This document shows, one piece after another, positions 43,563 to 56,049 of a DNA stretch of 64,000 nucleotides. The stretch covers positions 4,518,541 through 4,582,540 of the forward strand of contig JAMKCF010000022.1 of the NCBI GenBank assembly GCA_023634235.1. The letters are read 5' to 3'. The stretch comes from Pisaster brevispinus. Lineage: Eukaryota > Echinodermata > Asteroidea > Forcipulatida > Asteriidae. A program made the position numbers and the translations under genes. The notes under the pieces were generated by a model, which had not been told where the DNA came from, made no database searches, and saw only the letters and a program-made list of their open reading frames with translations. Position 1 is the first letter of the stretch. The number at the start of each line of letters is the position of its first letter.

Positions 43563-44433
43563 AGTCAAGGCGCACGCGGCGGATACGCAGATGTCATGCA
43601 CGAAAAAAGACCAGCGCGAGCGGCGAAGCCGCGAAGCGCCTTTACCAACTCGTTTAGCTAATCAGTTATTCATGATCATGAAATATTTATATATGCACAC
43701 TTTTTCAACCAATCACCGTCAGCTAGATATGACACTCTTCCACATTTAGATGGGTAATCCTGTCTGGCAAGTATTTATTTTAATTTGGCAATCGATAACA
43801 TAAAATAGGATGATTTGACAATTTGGGCCCAGTATTAGGCAATAAAAGAGAATATTGCGAAAAAATAAATCTGACAATGGAAAATTACAAATCATGACAA
43901 AACGCAACATAGGCCTGGCTATGCATAATGAGTCATGCACTATTTTGGTGAGGTATGAACCGTCGTGTAGATTGAAAACCCTGGACGGCCGTGTCTACAG
44001 TCAACACCCACCTGTGGTGAGATTTAAAAATAAATATCTACGTTCCAATACATTTCTAATAGCATGGACACTGCTGTGGCTTAAATTCACCGGAAATGTT
44101 AATTTGTTTAGAGCAGCAAAGCTAATGCTTTGCTGAATTCGTCGTCGATACTGGTACGTGGTAGTACAGTGGGCACTTGGTAGTCGATATCTCGCTATAG
44201 TTTGCACCAAACGTTCATGTGACGTCATGCAAGTTATCGTGTCTTCTTATTGGCCAACATTAAAGCGAGCTATTGCATTATGCAAAACATTTCTCCTACC
44301 AAAACCGGTAGCAAAAGGTAAAGAAAAACATAAACCCCCAAAACGAGTTGGTAAAGGCGCTTTGCGGCTTCGCCGCTCGCGCTGGTCTTTTTTCGTGCGT
44401 GATATCTGGGTGTGCCGCGCGTGCGCCTTGACT
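43563..44433. mobile_element. 871-bp inverted-repeat element next to the poly-T foldback
   Basis: Ends AGTCAAGGCGCACGCG and complement; arms about 90 bp including GACCAGCGCGAGCGGCGAAG and CCTTTACCAACTCGTTT (43600-43655, inverted at 44340-44400). Flank duplication not identified. The middle holds AT-rich DNA with no recognised gene; the 93-aa frame at 43855-44136 is unconvincing. Confidence 0.75.
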
Positions 44434-44479
44434 TAAGCTACTAGGTGTGACCGTGTGACTGTGGGTGGACGCACGGAAG

Positions 44480-44640
44480 GGCATTTGTGGGGTCCTGACA
44501 ACAATAGAACAATGGACCCCACAAGGTAATTTCAATAGGAACAATTGGGCCCCACAAGGGAATTCTTTAGAAAAGGGAATAACAGAACAACAGCAGTACC
44601 CCACATACCGGATCCGTACGGCTGTGTGCGTGTGGCTGTG
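44480..44640 (+). repeat. Direct repeat, copy 2
   Basis: Partner of 42250-42400; lies outside the right end of the 871-bp element, followed by a GTGTGTG-rich stretch, as copy 1 is. Confidence 0.8.
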
Positions 44641-44649
44641 TTGTACGTG

Positions 44650-46470
44650 TGTGAGCGTGTCTACCAGTAGACTTGAATTAAGTCGGACTTTTGTCGAGTC
44701 CTTAATCGCCTAACTACTGCATGCACTCCCCACATACATGTACACATCGCAGCCTTATTCATAGCCCGAACATCTGACGTCACAATACCAGCCAGACCGG
44801 ATGTTGTCAAACGTACCTTTGACCTAGCATTCATTTCACACGGACACTCGCAGAACAAAACAACGCTTCGTGATGTATCCAATGAAATCATTGGGCCTAA
44901 AGACCAGTATCTGTCTTTATCCTTGCGGATAAAGACCACTGATAAGACAGGGGACCAGTCTACCTTATTCAACACTTGTTGTGCGTCCTCATTCGCCAGG
45001 AATGTTGCCAGTCAACTCTGATATCGAAAGTCCGACTTGATGAATCCGCCAGGAGGCACCCCCTGCGTGTATGTTATTCAAAATGCATATGCAATCGTTT
45101 AAATATTCAACATATACGTCCGCTGCTAACCAATGAAATCAGTTCAATTTATGACGATTCGTTCATTTGTAAAGTAGGTGTCCACAAAGTTACATACAGC
45201 ATAGAGAATCTCTATGCATTCAGATGACTGTGAAGAATCGATATCGATAGAATATCTATGAACAAAACAAAAACTTTTTTTTTTAATAAGCCAGACTCTT
45301 GTTGTTGAGATTTTCTATTTTGACGAATCTGTTGTATGTTTAGATCTTTTTAAGACGGGTTCAGTGCACACTGCTGCACAATGAATTCCGATGAACCCCA
45401 AACGTTTGAGGTGACTTTCAGTTTGAACAAGCTGCTAATTATGGAAAGGGAAATTATGACAAAATTTTTGTTCAACAAGCTAAATACATTCCCAAGTTTG
45501 AAGAACTGCCGTTTACATTTAGACATTTTTAAGACAGGTTCTCGTAGGGTGTAACAATGGATTGTATATAAACTACGACCCCTCGGTCCTGCCAGTACGT
45601 GGGGGAAGGAGCTCCGCCGAGCCCCACAAGGGTCACCCGGCGTCAATGCAGAACCGACTCTCCGATGAGCCACAAACGTTCTTCATATTTTAAAACAACT
45701 AAAAAATACCCCACTTATTGATATACAGGCGAACAGACAGAGTCTAAAGAATTTGTTCATGTTGAAAACCAAGCATCCACGATCCACTTATAACCATTCA
45801 TAAACACAACCGTTGCCAACGTGCCTTTCACAAACAATCGTAATTTTTCAAACACAAACTTGCAGTATCAAGTAATAAACCACAAGCTTGTATTGTCAGA
45901 GTTTCCAAGGAAGTCTTGAATATTCATCATGTTTGTAGGTCAAAGTTGGGATTTGCTAACAAAATCTTCACAATACCCGCCGAATGCTGCAATCTCATTG
46001 GCTGCTACCCAAATCGGTAGATGAGCTTCGTAGGCCGTGGACAAACCTGTGGCGGATTCGCCAAGTCGGGTTTCGCAATCCAAAACTTACTTGGATTGGC
46101 ATTTAATTTACACTAGAGGGCGCGCGTTACAAAAGCTAATACATTACCGACTTGGTTACATTATCTCCACAGTATAATGTAGATCAATGCTCGATTAGCA
46201 CGCGACTCGACCTGAACCAAGTCTAGTCTACCAGTTGAAACCGATTACTTTAACAAAAGGGATTCGGGTGTTTGACAGAGCGAGGACATCCTCACTTTGC
46301 TTTCGTGTACAAAACCAATGGGGACGTCGCAAAAAACAACAACAAACAAACAAACAAATAAACTAAGTCCAAACAATGGGAGAAGAGAGAAGTCCTCGAT
46401 TTACGGGATTCACAAACATGGGTGAGCACACACACCGGTCCAATGGACCTCACAAGCAGCAAGTGCAGAG
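44650..46470. other. Mostly unassigned sequence
   Basis: No exon recognised. There is a small palindrome at about 44908-44945 (TGTCTTTATCC / GGATAAAGACC) and a weak duplication of TTTTAAGACRGGTTC at 45345 and 45523. AGACAGGGGACCAGTCTA at 44946 recurs at 47960. The minus-strand 104-codon frame at 44661-44975 spans the palindrome and is not convincing. Confidence 0.45.
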
Positions 46471-46475
46471 CGAAA

Positions 46476-47052
46476 ATGGGCAACATCATGTTTGTGGACG
46501 GTCAAAACGGATGTTGACATCGCCAAGCAGTAATATTTTCCCTGGCAGAATATTAATGGCATCAAGGAAATTATCAAAATCTGTCAGGAACTTAGTTGTT
46601 TTCAATTGGTTCTTTACGTTGGTGGTCTGTAGATAATCACATAGTGAACACACCGTTTTAAATCAGCAACGACTGTGTATTTAAATGTACTATCGAATGT
46701 TATTGGAACATCCAGTTGTGCTTTGCATACTATTGCTATACCACCGTGTCTGTCGGCTGACTGGGAACATTGAATAGTGTGTAATGAGGTGGTGTGATCT
46801 CGATCATTTTGACTTGACCTAAAATGTACTAGCCAAGTTTTTTGTCAGCATCATTATATCAATGTTCTTAAATTGTATATCGTCTTTTATAAGTAATGCT
46901 TTATTACATACGGAATCGGTATTCCAATGAGCCACTTGTAAATTGCTAATTGGTAGTTGGCTTGATCGGTGCCGTTGCAGGCCCGCAGGAGCGTTTTCGG
47001 TGTACATGTAAATGTTGTCCACCTCGTCGACTTCTAAAGCGAAGAAGTCCAA
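46476..47052 (-). pseudogene. LINE fragment: endonuclease domain, minus strand
   Basis: The minus strand starts LQVAHWNTDSVCNKALLIKD, then IDIMMLT (usual motif LTETWL), later in shifted frames YRPPT and KILLLGDVNIRFD, the conserved GD-N motif of LINE endonucleases. Frameshifted and truncated before the catalytic His. Together with the minus-strand fragments at 41.4-41.9 kb (linker) and 38.6-39.0 kb (3' end), it could be one dismembered LINE, order correct, though family identity is untested. Confidence 0.7.
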
Positions 47053-47439
47053 GATCTTTCATAGATTGGTAAGTATGTGCTCTTATCTAGTATACTGCCG
47101 GGGATCATTATGATGGTGATATAGTGCATTCACCCATTCAAAGTGGCATCTTTCTTTGTTACAACCATTGTTATGTTGATTTAACGAACAATGCAGAAGG
47201 GGTCCTGGGTTCCAAGGGTATTGATCAAACAGACACAGAGGAAACTACAGTTGTACCCAACATCATCTCAGCAAAATCCAGCATTCAAGCGTCACTTCAG
47301 TCAACCCACTGGAGAAGAATGTTGGTCTGAACGTTAGTCTGAATGTATCCTCTCCGATAAATACCATTTCAATTGGAGAAGTCTAAAGGTAGAAAATACT
47401 ATCCTTTACTATTTTGGAGCAATTTTTAAAAGCGGCAGC

Positions 47440-47880
47440 AGCTCGGACAGTGCCATCTATAGCTGTGGTTAATTAACCACTAATTATTGATCCAAATTAG
47501 CCAGCTAATAAATTTGGTATGCCCAGTGTTACAGTCTTCAAGAATCTGGGCTTAAACTTCCACTTTTACTCTTAACAAAGGGTACAAAGTCTTTTCAAAA
47601 TATGCGTGTAGTAACAGCGTATTTTATAAAATAATGCAAACACGCACTTTGCATCGGTCGGTGTTTGCGGAATATTTTCTAATCTTTACCGATTTTATTT
47701 TTCTTTGTTTAATGATTTGCAATGACTAATAGCTATACAATTTCAATATTATCTAATAAAAATTGGTAAGTTATAGCTTATATTTCAGTTTTTGATCGAA
47801 TAAAACAACGGCTTCACCGACAGAAATGAGCCAAGTGAGCCATTTTGTCACCTCCCTGTACTGCATGGGTTCTATTTTTG
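47440..47880 (-). repeat. Family F, inverted copy
   Basis: The complement of the F head and one unit: TGTGGTTAATTAACCACTAA, GGTATGCCCAGTGTTACAG, CTTCAAGAATCTGGGCTTAA, then TTTTGTCACCTCCCTGTACT and GCATGGGTTC. Only one tandem unit here versus four at 36.7-37.5 kb. Confidence 0.78.
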
Positions 47881-48184
47881 GGGGCTAGATCAACGCGTCC
47901 ATCACACTGACGTCACACTTCAATGCTCGTGATCCTTTTTTGCACAAGTACATAAAGACAGGGGACCAGTCTAGGGAAGGAGAAGTGGACAAAAAAAATT
48001 AATTAAAGAAACCACGAAAAGCAAATGTGCAGGTTGCATCAGTGAAAAATCAAGAATAGTTTTAAGATGTTAAAGCCAAAGGCACTAACAGAAGTACTCA
48101 GCCAAGCAAATTCAGGAGGAATTCAGAGTTCTCTGTAAGTTACGTTGTATGGTATATCCTGCTAGTGCTAGTGCTAGTGCTAGC

Positions 48185-48881
48185 CTACTCCTAGAACTAT
48201 TCGGTTCGTTCCGCTATCGTCTCCCCGACCCTCATAGGTCATCATGTACAAAATCCTATTCGAAACTTTTTCCCCTTCACGTTTATGCACCTGGACTTCT
48301 CTTTTGAAAACGGAGCTTGCCAAAATTAGGCTCTATCTATTCATTGTTTTCAAAGTGAGCTCGGGGTGGGTCCAGAAAATCCACTCCGCAAAAAAAAAGT
48401 GCAAAAAATGATAAATTCCCATCGTTTATTCAGAATCGTCGCCTTCCGATAACAAAATGGCCGCCGTCGCTTGTATCACTGGTATGCTGCGTGCAACGCT
48501 GGTCCACGACATGCCTTCGCATAGTTATCTGTGTGCAACAGTGGTCCACAATAATCAATGGCTTACCTTTTATCCGTAAACCGTTGGTTATTGTGACCCA
48601 GCGTTGCGCGCAGCATACCATTGATACAAGCGATACGATGAGAATTTATCATTTTTTGCACTTTTTTTTTGCGGAGTGGATTTTCTGGACCCACCCCGAG
48701 CTCACTTTGAAAACAATGAATAGATAGAGCCTAATTTTGGCGAGCTCCGTTTTCAAAAGAGAAGTCCAGGTGCATAAACGTGAAGGGGAAAAAGTTTCGA
48801 ATAGGATTTTGTACATGATGACCTATGACTATGAGGGTCGGGGAGACGATAGCGGAACGAACCGAATAGTTCTAGGAGTAG
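48185..48881. mobile_element. Giant palindrome P1
   Basis: 697 bp; arms of about 250 bp nearly perfect (CTACTCCTAGAAC to GTTCTAGGAGTAG ends; inner words CTCGGGGTGGGTCCAGAAAA, CACTCCGCAAAAAAAAAGTG), and the middle is a weaker extension of the same palindrome. TGCTAGC occurs on both flanks (48178-48184, 48882-48888). The right copy straddles the left end of P2, so P1 inserted into P2's boundary and is younger. The local (GTGCTA)n makes the duplication less certain. Non-coding. Confidence 0.85.
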
Positions 48882-48886
48882 TGCTA

Positions 48887-50307
48887 GCCCACCTTGTTGG
48901 GCTGTTATGGCTCTCTTTTAACATCGGTCTCATTACAGTCGCCATTACAGCCCACCTTCTATGCATGTCTAAAACGCGAAGTTTTCAAAGAACGCATAAT
49001 GCGTTCCACTTTGATTGCAAATTTCTCCCACTTATAAAAATCCCATACTACTCAAACCTACTTCAAATGATTCCTTACATTTGTGGAATTACTATGATAC
49101 AAGACAGTTTTTACCAAATGATGACTTTGACCGGATGTGATGATTTGAAAACGGCAAAAAAAAACGGTGTACAAAAATTACATTCAAGTTCGTTGTGCTT
49201 GGGGGCCGCCATCTTAATTACGATTCCCTGCCTGCTGATGGTGAGAAGTCAGGGCGCCCGGCTGATCTGGCCTTGCGCGCGCATGGCTAGTCATGAATAT
49301 GCATGAGTTGACGTGTTGCGGCGCTCAGACGACACGGATAGATCTGTAAGTCATGAATATGTATAAGGTGACGTTGCGCGGCGCTGTAGCTGGAAACTGG
49401 CCAATTTGATGAATATGCAAGATTTACCCATCCTCGTTCCCAGGGGTGATCGATCTCGCCGCGCCATCTTTTCCCAGCATGCCTTGCTCGATCATAACCC
49501 CTGGAATTGGTTCATTAAAATGTGCTAGAATCTAGCACATTTTAATTAGGCCTGGGCCGATCCGTTCTACGCACGCGCTCAAGTACGGTAACCCGTAAAA
49601 GAGGCATCAAGTCAAAAAGCAACTGGTCCTCTGTCATTCTTCTTTGATTTTGTGATAGTCTAACTGTATGCAGTTAAGGGTGACCGTGTAAAAACATGAT
49701 TCATTTGAAATGGAATCGCGTCAAAATACTTGCATTTTTACACGCGCGTACTAAGCGCCCTACAAGCGCCATACATGCGCTCGAAAGTTTTTAACAAGCG
49801 TGCACGCAAAAAAGTCGCCCTTGGGAGCCAATCAGCGCTGTTTCTCAGTACATCCCTACCAGGGGTTAGTGACGAGAGGTATCGATACGGCGCGCTGCCC
49901 ATGGTAGCGAGGCTGAGATTTACCAGATCAGCCGGGCGCCCTGACTTCTCACGATCAGCGGCAGAGAATCGCAATTAAGATGGCGGCCCCCAAGCACGAC
50001 GAACTTGAGTGTAATTTTTGTACACCGTTTTTTTTTTTGCCGTTTTCAAATCATCACATCCGGTCAAAGTCATCATTTGGTAAAAACTGTCTTGTATCAT
50101 AGTAATTCCACAAATGTAAGGAATCATTTGAAGTAGGTTTGAGTAGTATGGGATTTTTATAAGTGGGAGAAATTTGCAATCAAAGTGGAACGCATTATGC
50201 GTTCTTTGAAAACTTCGCGTTTTAGACATGCATAGAAGGTGGGCTGTAATGGCGACTGTAATAAGACCGATGTTAAAAGAGAGCCATAACAGCCCAACAA
50301 GGTGGGC
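48887..50307. mobile_element. Giant palindrome P2
   Basis: 1421 bp with about 380-bp arms (48887-49265, 49925-50307) of high identity, ends GCCCACCTTGTTGGGCTGTT and complement, flanked by TA (48885-48886, 50308-50309). The centre contains a 60-bp tandem pair (AGTCATGAATATG at about 49288 and 49348) and an inverted copy of family D. Because the arms are near-identical, mirror open frames of 189 and 152 codons appear on opposite strands; I do not regard them as genes. Confidence 0.85.
49430..49745 (-). repeat. Family D, inverted copy inside P2
   Basis: The complement of 35636-35950, including AAATGTGCTAGAATCTAGCA. It occupies the spacer of P2. Confidence 0.75.
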
Positions 50308-50330
50308 TATAGTGCTAGTGCTAAAGTACT

Positions 50331-50936
50331 TGTTCCGTCCCAACTTGACAATTGTCCCGACTATTAAAAGTTGGGACGTCCCAAAGTGGGATCGCCCGTA
50401 GAGTTCAACATGACACCGTGATCGATGATGCATGGTTTACTGTGTGACATACTGCAGTCGCACAAGCTCATTAACAAATTTCTTTATTTCAAACCCGGGT
50501 CTCGGCTCTGAACAAACTCATGTCAATGATAGTATTAGTATATCGCTCATAAAATGGACTGCTAAAACTAACTCGTGTAAATAGTGTTTTTAGGGGGTTC
50601 TGAGAGCGGCCTCGTGCTACTGCCATGCCGGCTGTGTGGTCGGCCTGGGTGACGCTTTCAGTTTCACTTCAGTCTCAACATGGTCTCAAGTAGGCCTACG
50701 CATTTAGTTTCCCTTCTCTCGGAAAATCAAAATTCGAATTAATCTAAAATATTCTCAAGGCCGGAAAGTGATCTTAAAAACTTCATACTACATGTATGAT
50801 ACTTACATGTTTTTAGTTTATTCATGGGGTGCTTTGTGTTTACTGAGATCCCATAGTTGGGACGCCCCAACTTAAACACTCAAGTTGGGACCAGTCCCAA
50901 CTATAGTTGGGACGATTGTCATGTTGGGACGGAACA
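50331..50936. mobile_element. 606-bp inverted-repeat element, GTCCCAAC type
   Basis: Ends TGTTCCGTCCCAACTTGACA and the complement of TGTTCCGTCCCAACATGACA. Inner words AGTTGGGACGTCCCAA recur several times on both sides as subterminal repeats. No gene. Flank duplication not identified. Confidence 0.75.
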
Positions 50937-51150
50937 TAAAAATTATTCCTAGGAGTACTGCTAGGGTTTTCCATCCGATAACAGAAAACATTTTCGGAAA
51001 TAGAAACTAAAAATGTAATGTAAATTCTCTCAAATTGTTAAAGGTAGGAACGTGGAGGTGGGTCTTGCATAAAAGCAAACAACACATTTTTTCAAGCTTG
51101 TAAAAGTGGGGGAGAAGTGCCATATGTTTCAGTCAGTCGTGTGGTTCACG

Positions 51151-52258
51151 TGGGGGCTGGTCATCTCGCCCCCTAGCAAGCTCGCCCCCAACAAAGTCGC
51201 CCCCTGCAAAGTCGCCCCCTAACCGGCTCGCCCCAGGTTGTTACAAAGTCGCCCCAAACAATGCCGCCCCCTAGCAAAGTCGCCCCCAGACAATGTCACC
51301 CCCTAGCAAAGTCGCCCCCAGATGTTATTTAGTTCGGGAAATAAGGCTTCTTATGGTGGTAATCGTATTGAAAGGAATATTGAGTAAAGCCTCATTATAG
51401 CTTGTATGTTTCATCAAATAATAAACTCCATGCCCCAAATTTGTCAATGATTTTATTAACGTCGCTCAATTTATCGTAAATTATAACACCCAACAAATAC
51501 TTAATAAACGTTATAGACATTTTTTGTACAAATATAATACCTAGCAATTACTGAATTACAGTAATAACATTTAAAAAATCGTTAGCCTACTTGTTATTAT
51601 ACTAATAGACATTTTTTTTTGCAAATAAATAATACATAAAAATTAAAACAAAACAATCATAACATTTAATGATTATTGACATCGGTTTTTTTTTCATCCT
51701 TTTAATTTTTTTTATAGTGGATACTCGGTAGGGTTTCTGAAGTTCAAAACTAGAAATAGCCTCCCCCATTTGGGGACGATCCGGGGGTCTGGCACGCCAC
51801 CCAAGTGTCTATTCAAATTAGTGGTTCGAAAGAGTCACCTTTTGTATAAAAATACTAAATGTGACCGACATGGACCAGGAAAACCTGTAGTAAATTTAAC
51901 ATTAAATTCATAGAGTAGATTTTCAATGTTGGGGGGGGGGGGATGAAAAACGATATAAGCCCTATTTAGACCTTTCACAAGCACATTACTTCAAATGGAA
52001 TCTTTTCTGAAAATGATTTTAACTATATCTTTTTTCACAGCTGCTACAGTGGATCTTTCTGGGTCTGAAGAAGCCTTAATTATTTTCTGAACTAAATAAC
52101 ATCTGGGGGTGACTTTGCTAGGGGGCGACATTGTCAGGGGGCGACATTGTCAGGGGGCGACATTGTCAGGGGGCGACTTTGTAACAACCCGGGGCGAGCC
52201 GGGTAGGGGGCGACTTTGCAGGGGGCGACTTTGTTGGGGGCGAGATGACCAGCATCCG
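51151..52258. mobile_element. Foldback element FB-1, copy 2 (empty site)
   Basis: Same ends and CCCCCTAGCAAAGTCGCCCC arms as 28675-30889 but 1108 bp, because it lacks the 1026-bp mariner-type insertion (a single TA at 51538-51539 in AATATAATACCTAGC). It also lacks a 20-odd bp CATGGAGGTAGAAATAG segment present near 30408 in copy 1. No gene. Confidence 0.9.
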
Positions 52259-52259
52259 T

Positions 52260-54890
52260 TTAGAAGAGGTGTTAGAACTGTCACCAAAAATAAGAGTCTG
52301 GTTAGTAGAAATTAATATCTTGACCATACTTTGTACTCCGTAAACATTTTCAAGGGGTTTCCCCTATCATGAAAACACATCTTTGCCGTACAACCAGATA
52401 ATTTGGTTGGTAGTTTTACAAGGAGAAAAAGGTTGCTTACCTTTTATGAAATAGAGTACTGCCAAAGGACGCTCTGTAAGCACAAAGTGTCTGTTTAAAT
52501 GCTTTATGAAACTGCTCTAATGGTTACAGATTTAACGAAGCATGTCTCTTTGGGTGAGTATTCAATTTCGGCCATTTCCGTCAGACTAATGACAAGATTT
52601 GTCAAATTTTTACTACTTTCAAAAATCATAATGTCAGTAACACACATTCTAAGAAGACGGATTTGATCTTTATTGTGCAATGAATCAGTTTAGAACACTC
52701 AAAACATCATCATGAATATATGTTGCAGAAAAAACCCCAACCAAAAACTTACCAAAGGCTGACCGACTTGTTCATGATTCGCGTGTCCTGTCAAAAATCT
52801 CTCCCCGCCCGTATTTTTTATAGGATTTGTGATATTTTCTGGAAAGTACTAAAACTAACTTTAAATTTCCAGAGCCTTCTCAAACACAATTCTAGAACTA
52901 TCGTTCACCCATTCATAACGGATTAGCGCAGCTCACTGGGGTCAACGGACTTACACACAGAGGATGATTGACAGCATGCGCTATACAATCGCATGTAGAA
53001 ATACAATCTATTAGGGTCTCATAACATTACAAGCAAGCTCTTACAACAGGCTTGGCCCTCATCAATCTCTCCTCATCTTATGACACATTTTGGCAACCTG
53101 GCCTCTTGTACAGGGCCTCAAAGATCTTCAAAGGTCTAACAAACGTGTGTACTCTCTTCCACTCTCAGCAATCGAAAATTGAGAGTCACACTTGGCGACA
53201 GGTTGAGCTCTATGAGGACGCTAACTGAGGGCTTTTCTAAAGGTTCTGTCTGAGCTTGACGGAAGTGAGTGACATGCCAGACACCACCACCGGGCCACCG
53301 GGATGTCAAGATCGATGTCAACTTAGTTCATTATGGTTTTTTTTTTCCAGCCTAGCAGACTCAAACAAGTCTATCGTAATCAGCAATGAATAATGCAAAG
53401 CATTTGTGTTCATTTCACTTGTACCTTCTTTTTGTGTATGTGTAAATCAGTGAGCCATGGTGCGTATTTATGAATAGTCATGAGAGAATATGCAAAATGA
53501 GAGTCGTGACGGGTGAGATGTGTTACGCTTCAGCAAGTAGGTATGCCGCTATGCATTTTTTTTTGAAAGTCCAGAAAACCCAAGGCAAGGCGCGGTCGTA
53601 AGGAAGACCAACCAGCCGATTTGCCGGGGCGAATTTCAAGGCGATTTTGCCTGAGCAATATACCGTAAGTATTGTCGTATTTATATTGATTGCAAGGTTT
53701 TTCACTAAATCAATTTATTTCATGTTCATTAAAGTGAGTTTATTTGTAGATTATAAGAAAATGTGCTTTAAGTAGAAATCACCTATAGAACCATTTAAGC
53801 AAAGCTTTTGATATGTATTCGAAGTTCGCTATGCGTAAGGTGCTTTACTGTTACATTATGCCAGGTCATCAAAGATTTGAAGTTGTTTATTTTCCAATCA
53901 GGATACGAGAATTAAGTCTTACTTTACCGAATTTGTATGGAAGCATACCACTGATGAATTCACCGTTAAAAGACGGGTGTGCAGTTATTGTATATATTGT
54001 TTGTTATGCCTTTTGTTTCACACCCATTCATTTTGGAATTAGGAAATTTAGTAAGTAAACTTTCGAATTTCAGATGGCTCTGAGGCTAGGCTTTTAGCCT
54101 TTCAAGTGCATTATTGTTTATGAGCGTCGAGTATGACAACTCCGACCCCAGCAACCCCGATACATGGAACCACCTGACAGAGGTCTTCCACGGGCTACGT
54201 GAGCTGGCGGCAACAACCCACTTCAGCTAAATGGGCCTGAACCACCCGAGAGGTGACCACCGATCACAGACGGTGACGACCATGAACATGATGAAGGACT
54301 TGCTGTAGATCCAGCCAAGAACTAACATCGTATGACGCGATAAAACATGGTGGGCCCATCATTTACAAACAAAACTGTCTTTGAAATTTAGTATTTTCGT
54401 GATACAGTGCACTGAAGTTTAAGCCTGGATGTTTTGGCCGAATATCCAGTAGATAAGGTCGTTTTCTGACTTGAGGTCAGAAGAGAAAAGAGACGACACA
54501 CCCAGTAAGATATACGTATTGGGTAGAAATGCTACAAGACAGTTGAGGAGTTATATCTTCCAATGGGAAATTGAAGTGGATCTGGTTTGTTTATATAAAA
54601 GGAGCAACTTTACTTGTTCATATTACTTTCTACAATTAATAGAGAGTTTTACTTTGACTAAATATACATGTAGATAAGTCAACTAGACCTTGTATCACTC
54701 TCTAAACATACCCAAAATTCGAGTGTTGTAAATATTAACCAATTTTCTTGTTTGTATAATTAAAAATAATAGATATCAGAGTATATTGATAATGTTTTGT
54801 TATTGTTTCCATAACTCGTTCCGATAGGGTGACAAACGGCCCAGAATTTAATTGTTTCGCTTTGCAAATCAGGCGCGCGTGACATCTGAA
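52260..54890. other. No gene recognised
   Basis: Short open frames on both strands without family resemblance. About 54125-54240 shows a coding-like stretch (SDPSNPDTWNHLTEVFHGL) ending in a stop; source unknown. Confidence 0.4.
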
Positions 54891-54894
54891 TAAT

Positions 54895-55155
54895 TATGCT
54901 GATGTCCTTGCCCTCGCCACCCAACAGTTAAATTTGGAAGATGCCAACAGGACCCTAGCACAAGGCCTGAAAAAGATGGCTACTGGCACCTCCGCCCAAA
55001 TACTTCCAAGACCACAGTTTTTTACTAGGACAGAACTCCAAGTTTTGTTTTGTGGCAAACCAGTCAAACACAAGCAATTCCCAAAGTTTCTTGAAGTCAT
55101 CTTGGCCGGGGTCTCACATAAAAAGCATCCAAACAAGTTGGCAGGCACTAGTTAG
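54895..55155 (+). pseudogene. Unidentified coding-like segment
   Basis: Open plus frame with NYADVLALATQQLNLEDANR, TLAQGLKKMATGTSAQIL, PQFFTRTELQVLF, codon-like composition, ending TAG at 55153-55155. It precedes family E (55330-55640) by 180 bp and could belong to the same broken gene. Family not recognised. Confidence 0.4.
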
Positions 55156-55329
55156 GCATGTTAGGGATCAAGTGTTTACACTGTAGGCACTGCAAGCCTT
55201 GCCCTGGTGTATTCCACATGATTACACCTAAAACGAGTACTCTGCACCCATATGGGCTAAAAGCTGTCATACCAAATGAGTGGACACCACCCTGAATTAT
55301 CGCGGGTACTCTTTTTCATCTCTCTCATC

Positions 55330-55640
55330 AATCCAATCAGCATACACAGGAGAGAACAGATGCTGAAAGAACTGGGATGCATTGAAACCAACTCAGACCT
55401 GCCTATGCACAAGGACCTGAACATTCTGCCAGTAATAATGCGCCTTAAATCTCAAAACCCTTTTGGTTTACCATAAATACCCTTGAAGATGTCAACTTTG
55501 ACCCTCTATCAAAATTGCAAACTCTCTGGGCACATGTCTATGCTGCCAACAAAGACCTTGTCAAGGTCACACACAGGTTTCAACCTTCGTCAACAACAGT
55601 GGACAGCTCTTTTTAAAACAGGATCTGGACCCTTCACTGA
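55330..55640 (+). pseudogene. Family E coding-like repeat, plus copy
   Basis: Paralogue of 22395-22760 (minus). The frame REQMLKELGCIETNSDLPMH, LNILPVIMRL is open to 55476; after a shift, WAHVYAANKDLVKV. Two copies 33 kb apart with indels suggest a TE-derived or retrocopied gene of unknown identity. Confidence 0.5.
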
Positions 55641-55839
55641 AGATTTTTGTGGTGATACCAATCGGTGATACCATGTAAGAAATCTCTTTTGTGAGTAGTG
55701 GTGGCTCTAAGAACAGCCGGTTTCTGCTCAACGTTTCGATCAGTGTGCTCTGACCGTCTTCTGGAGAATGTCAGTTTCTTGGCAGTTTCTTGTCGGTACA
55801 AGTTAAAGATAGATCATACTATAATTACAACTTATCCTT

Positions 55840-56040
55840 GTCTCTCCAACAAATTACGTCATCATGTGACGCTTTATGTATTGAATAGCATTAACTCAAA
55901 AGGTTTTATTAAAAAATTAATATCTCCTGAACCGTATGACATAAATTTATAATCTTTGCATCATTTTGTAGATTACACCTTTTGGTTTATTTCTTGCACA
56001 GTCATTACCCAATTTTGAGTCCTTCAGGTGAAAACTGGAA
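55840..56040 (+). repeat. Family B monomer, diverged
   Basis: ACGTCATCATGTGACG, TTAATATCTCCTGAACCGTA, TTTATAATCTTTGCATCATT in the family order. Confidence 0.5.
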
Positions 56041-56049
56041 GTTGAATGA

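Noticed and set aside
43236..43601. Lys-rich and Phe-rich frames on both strands
   Set aside because: Mirror of the same homopolymer arm.
44661..44975. 104-codon minus frame
   Set aside because: Crosses a local palindrome and has no recognisable domain.
48737..49306. 189-codon open frame with hydrophobic segments
   Set aside because: It lies across the ends of palindromes P1 and P2; its mirror frame (49975-50433) exists only because the arms are near-identical. No family resemblance, no splice context.
49975..50433. 152-codon minus frame
   Set aside because: Inverted copy of the above within P2's right arm.
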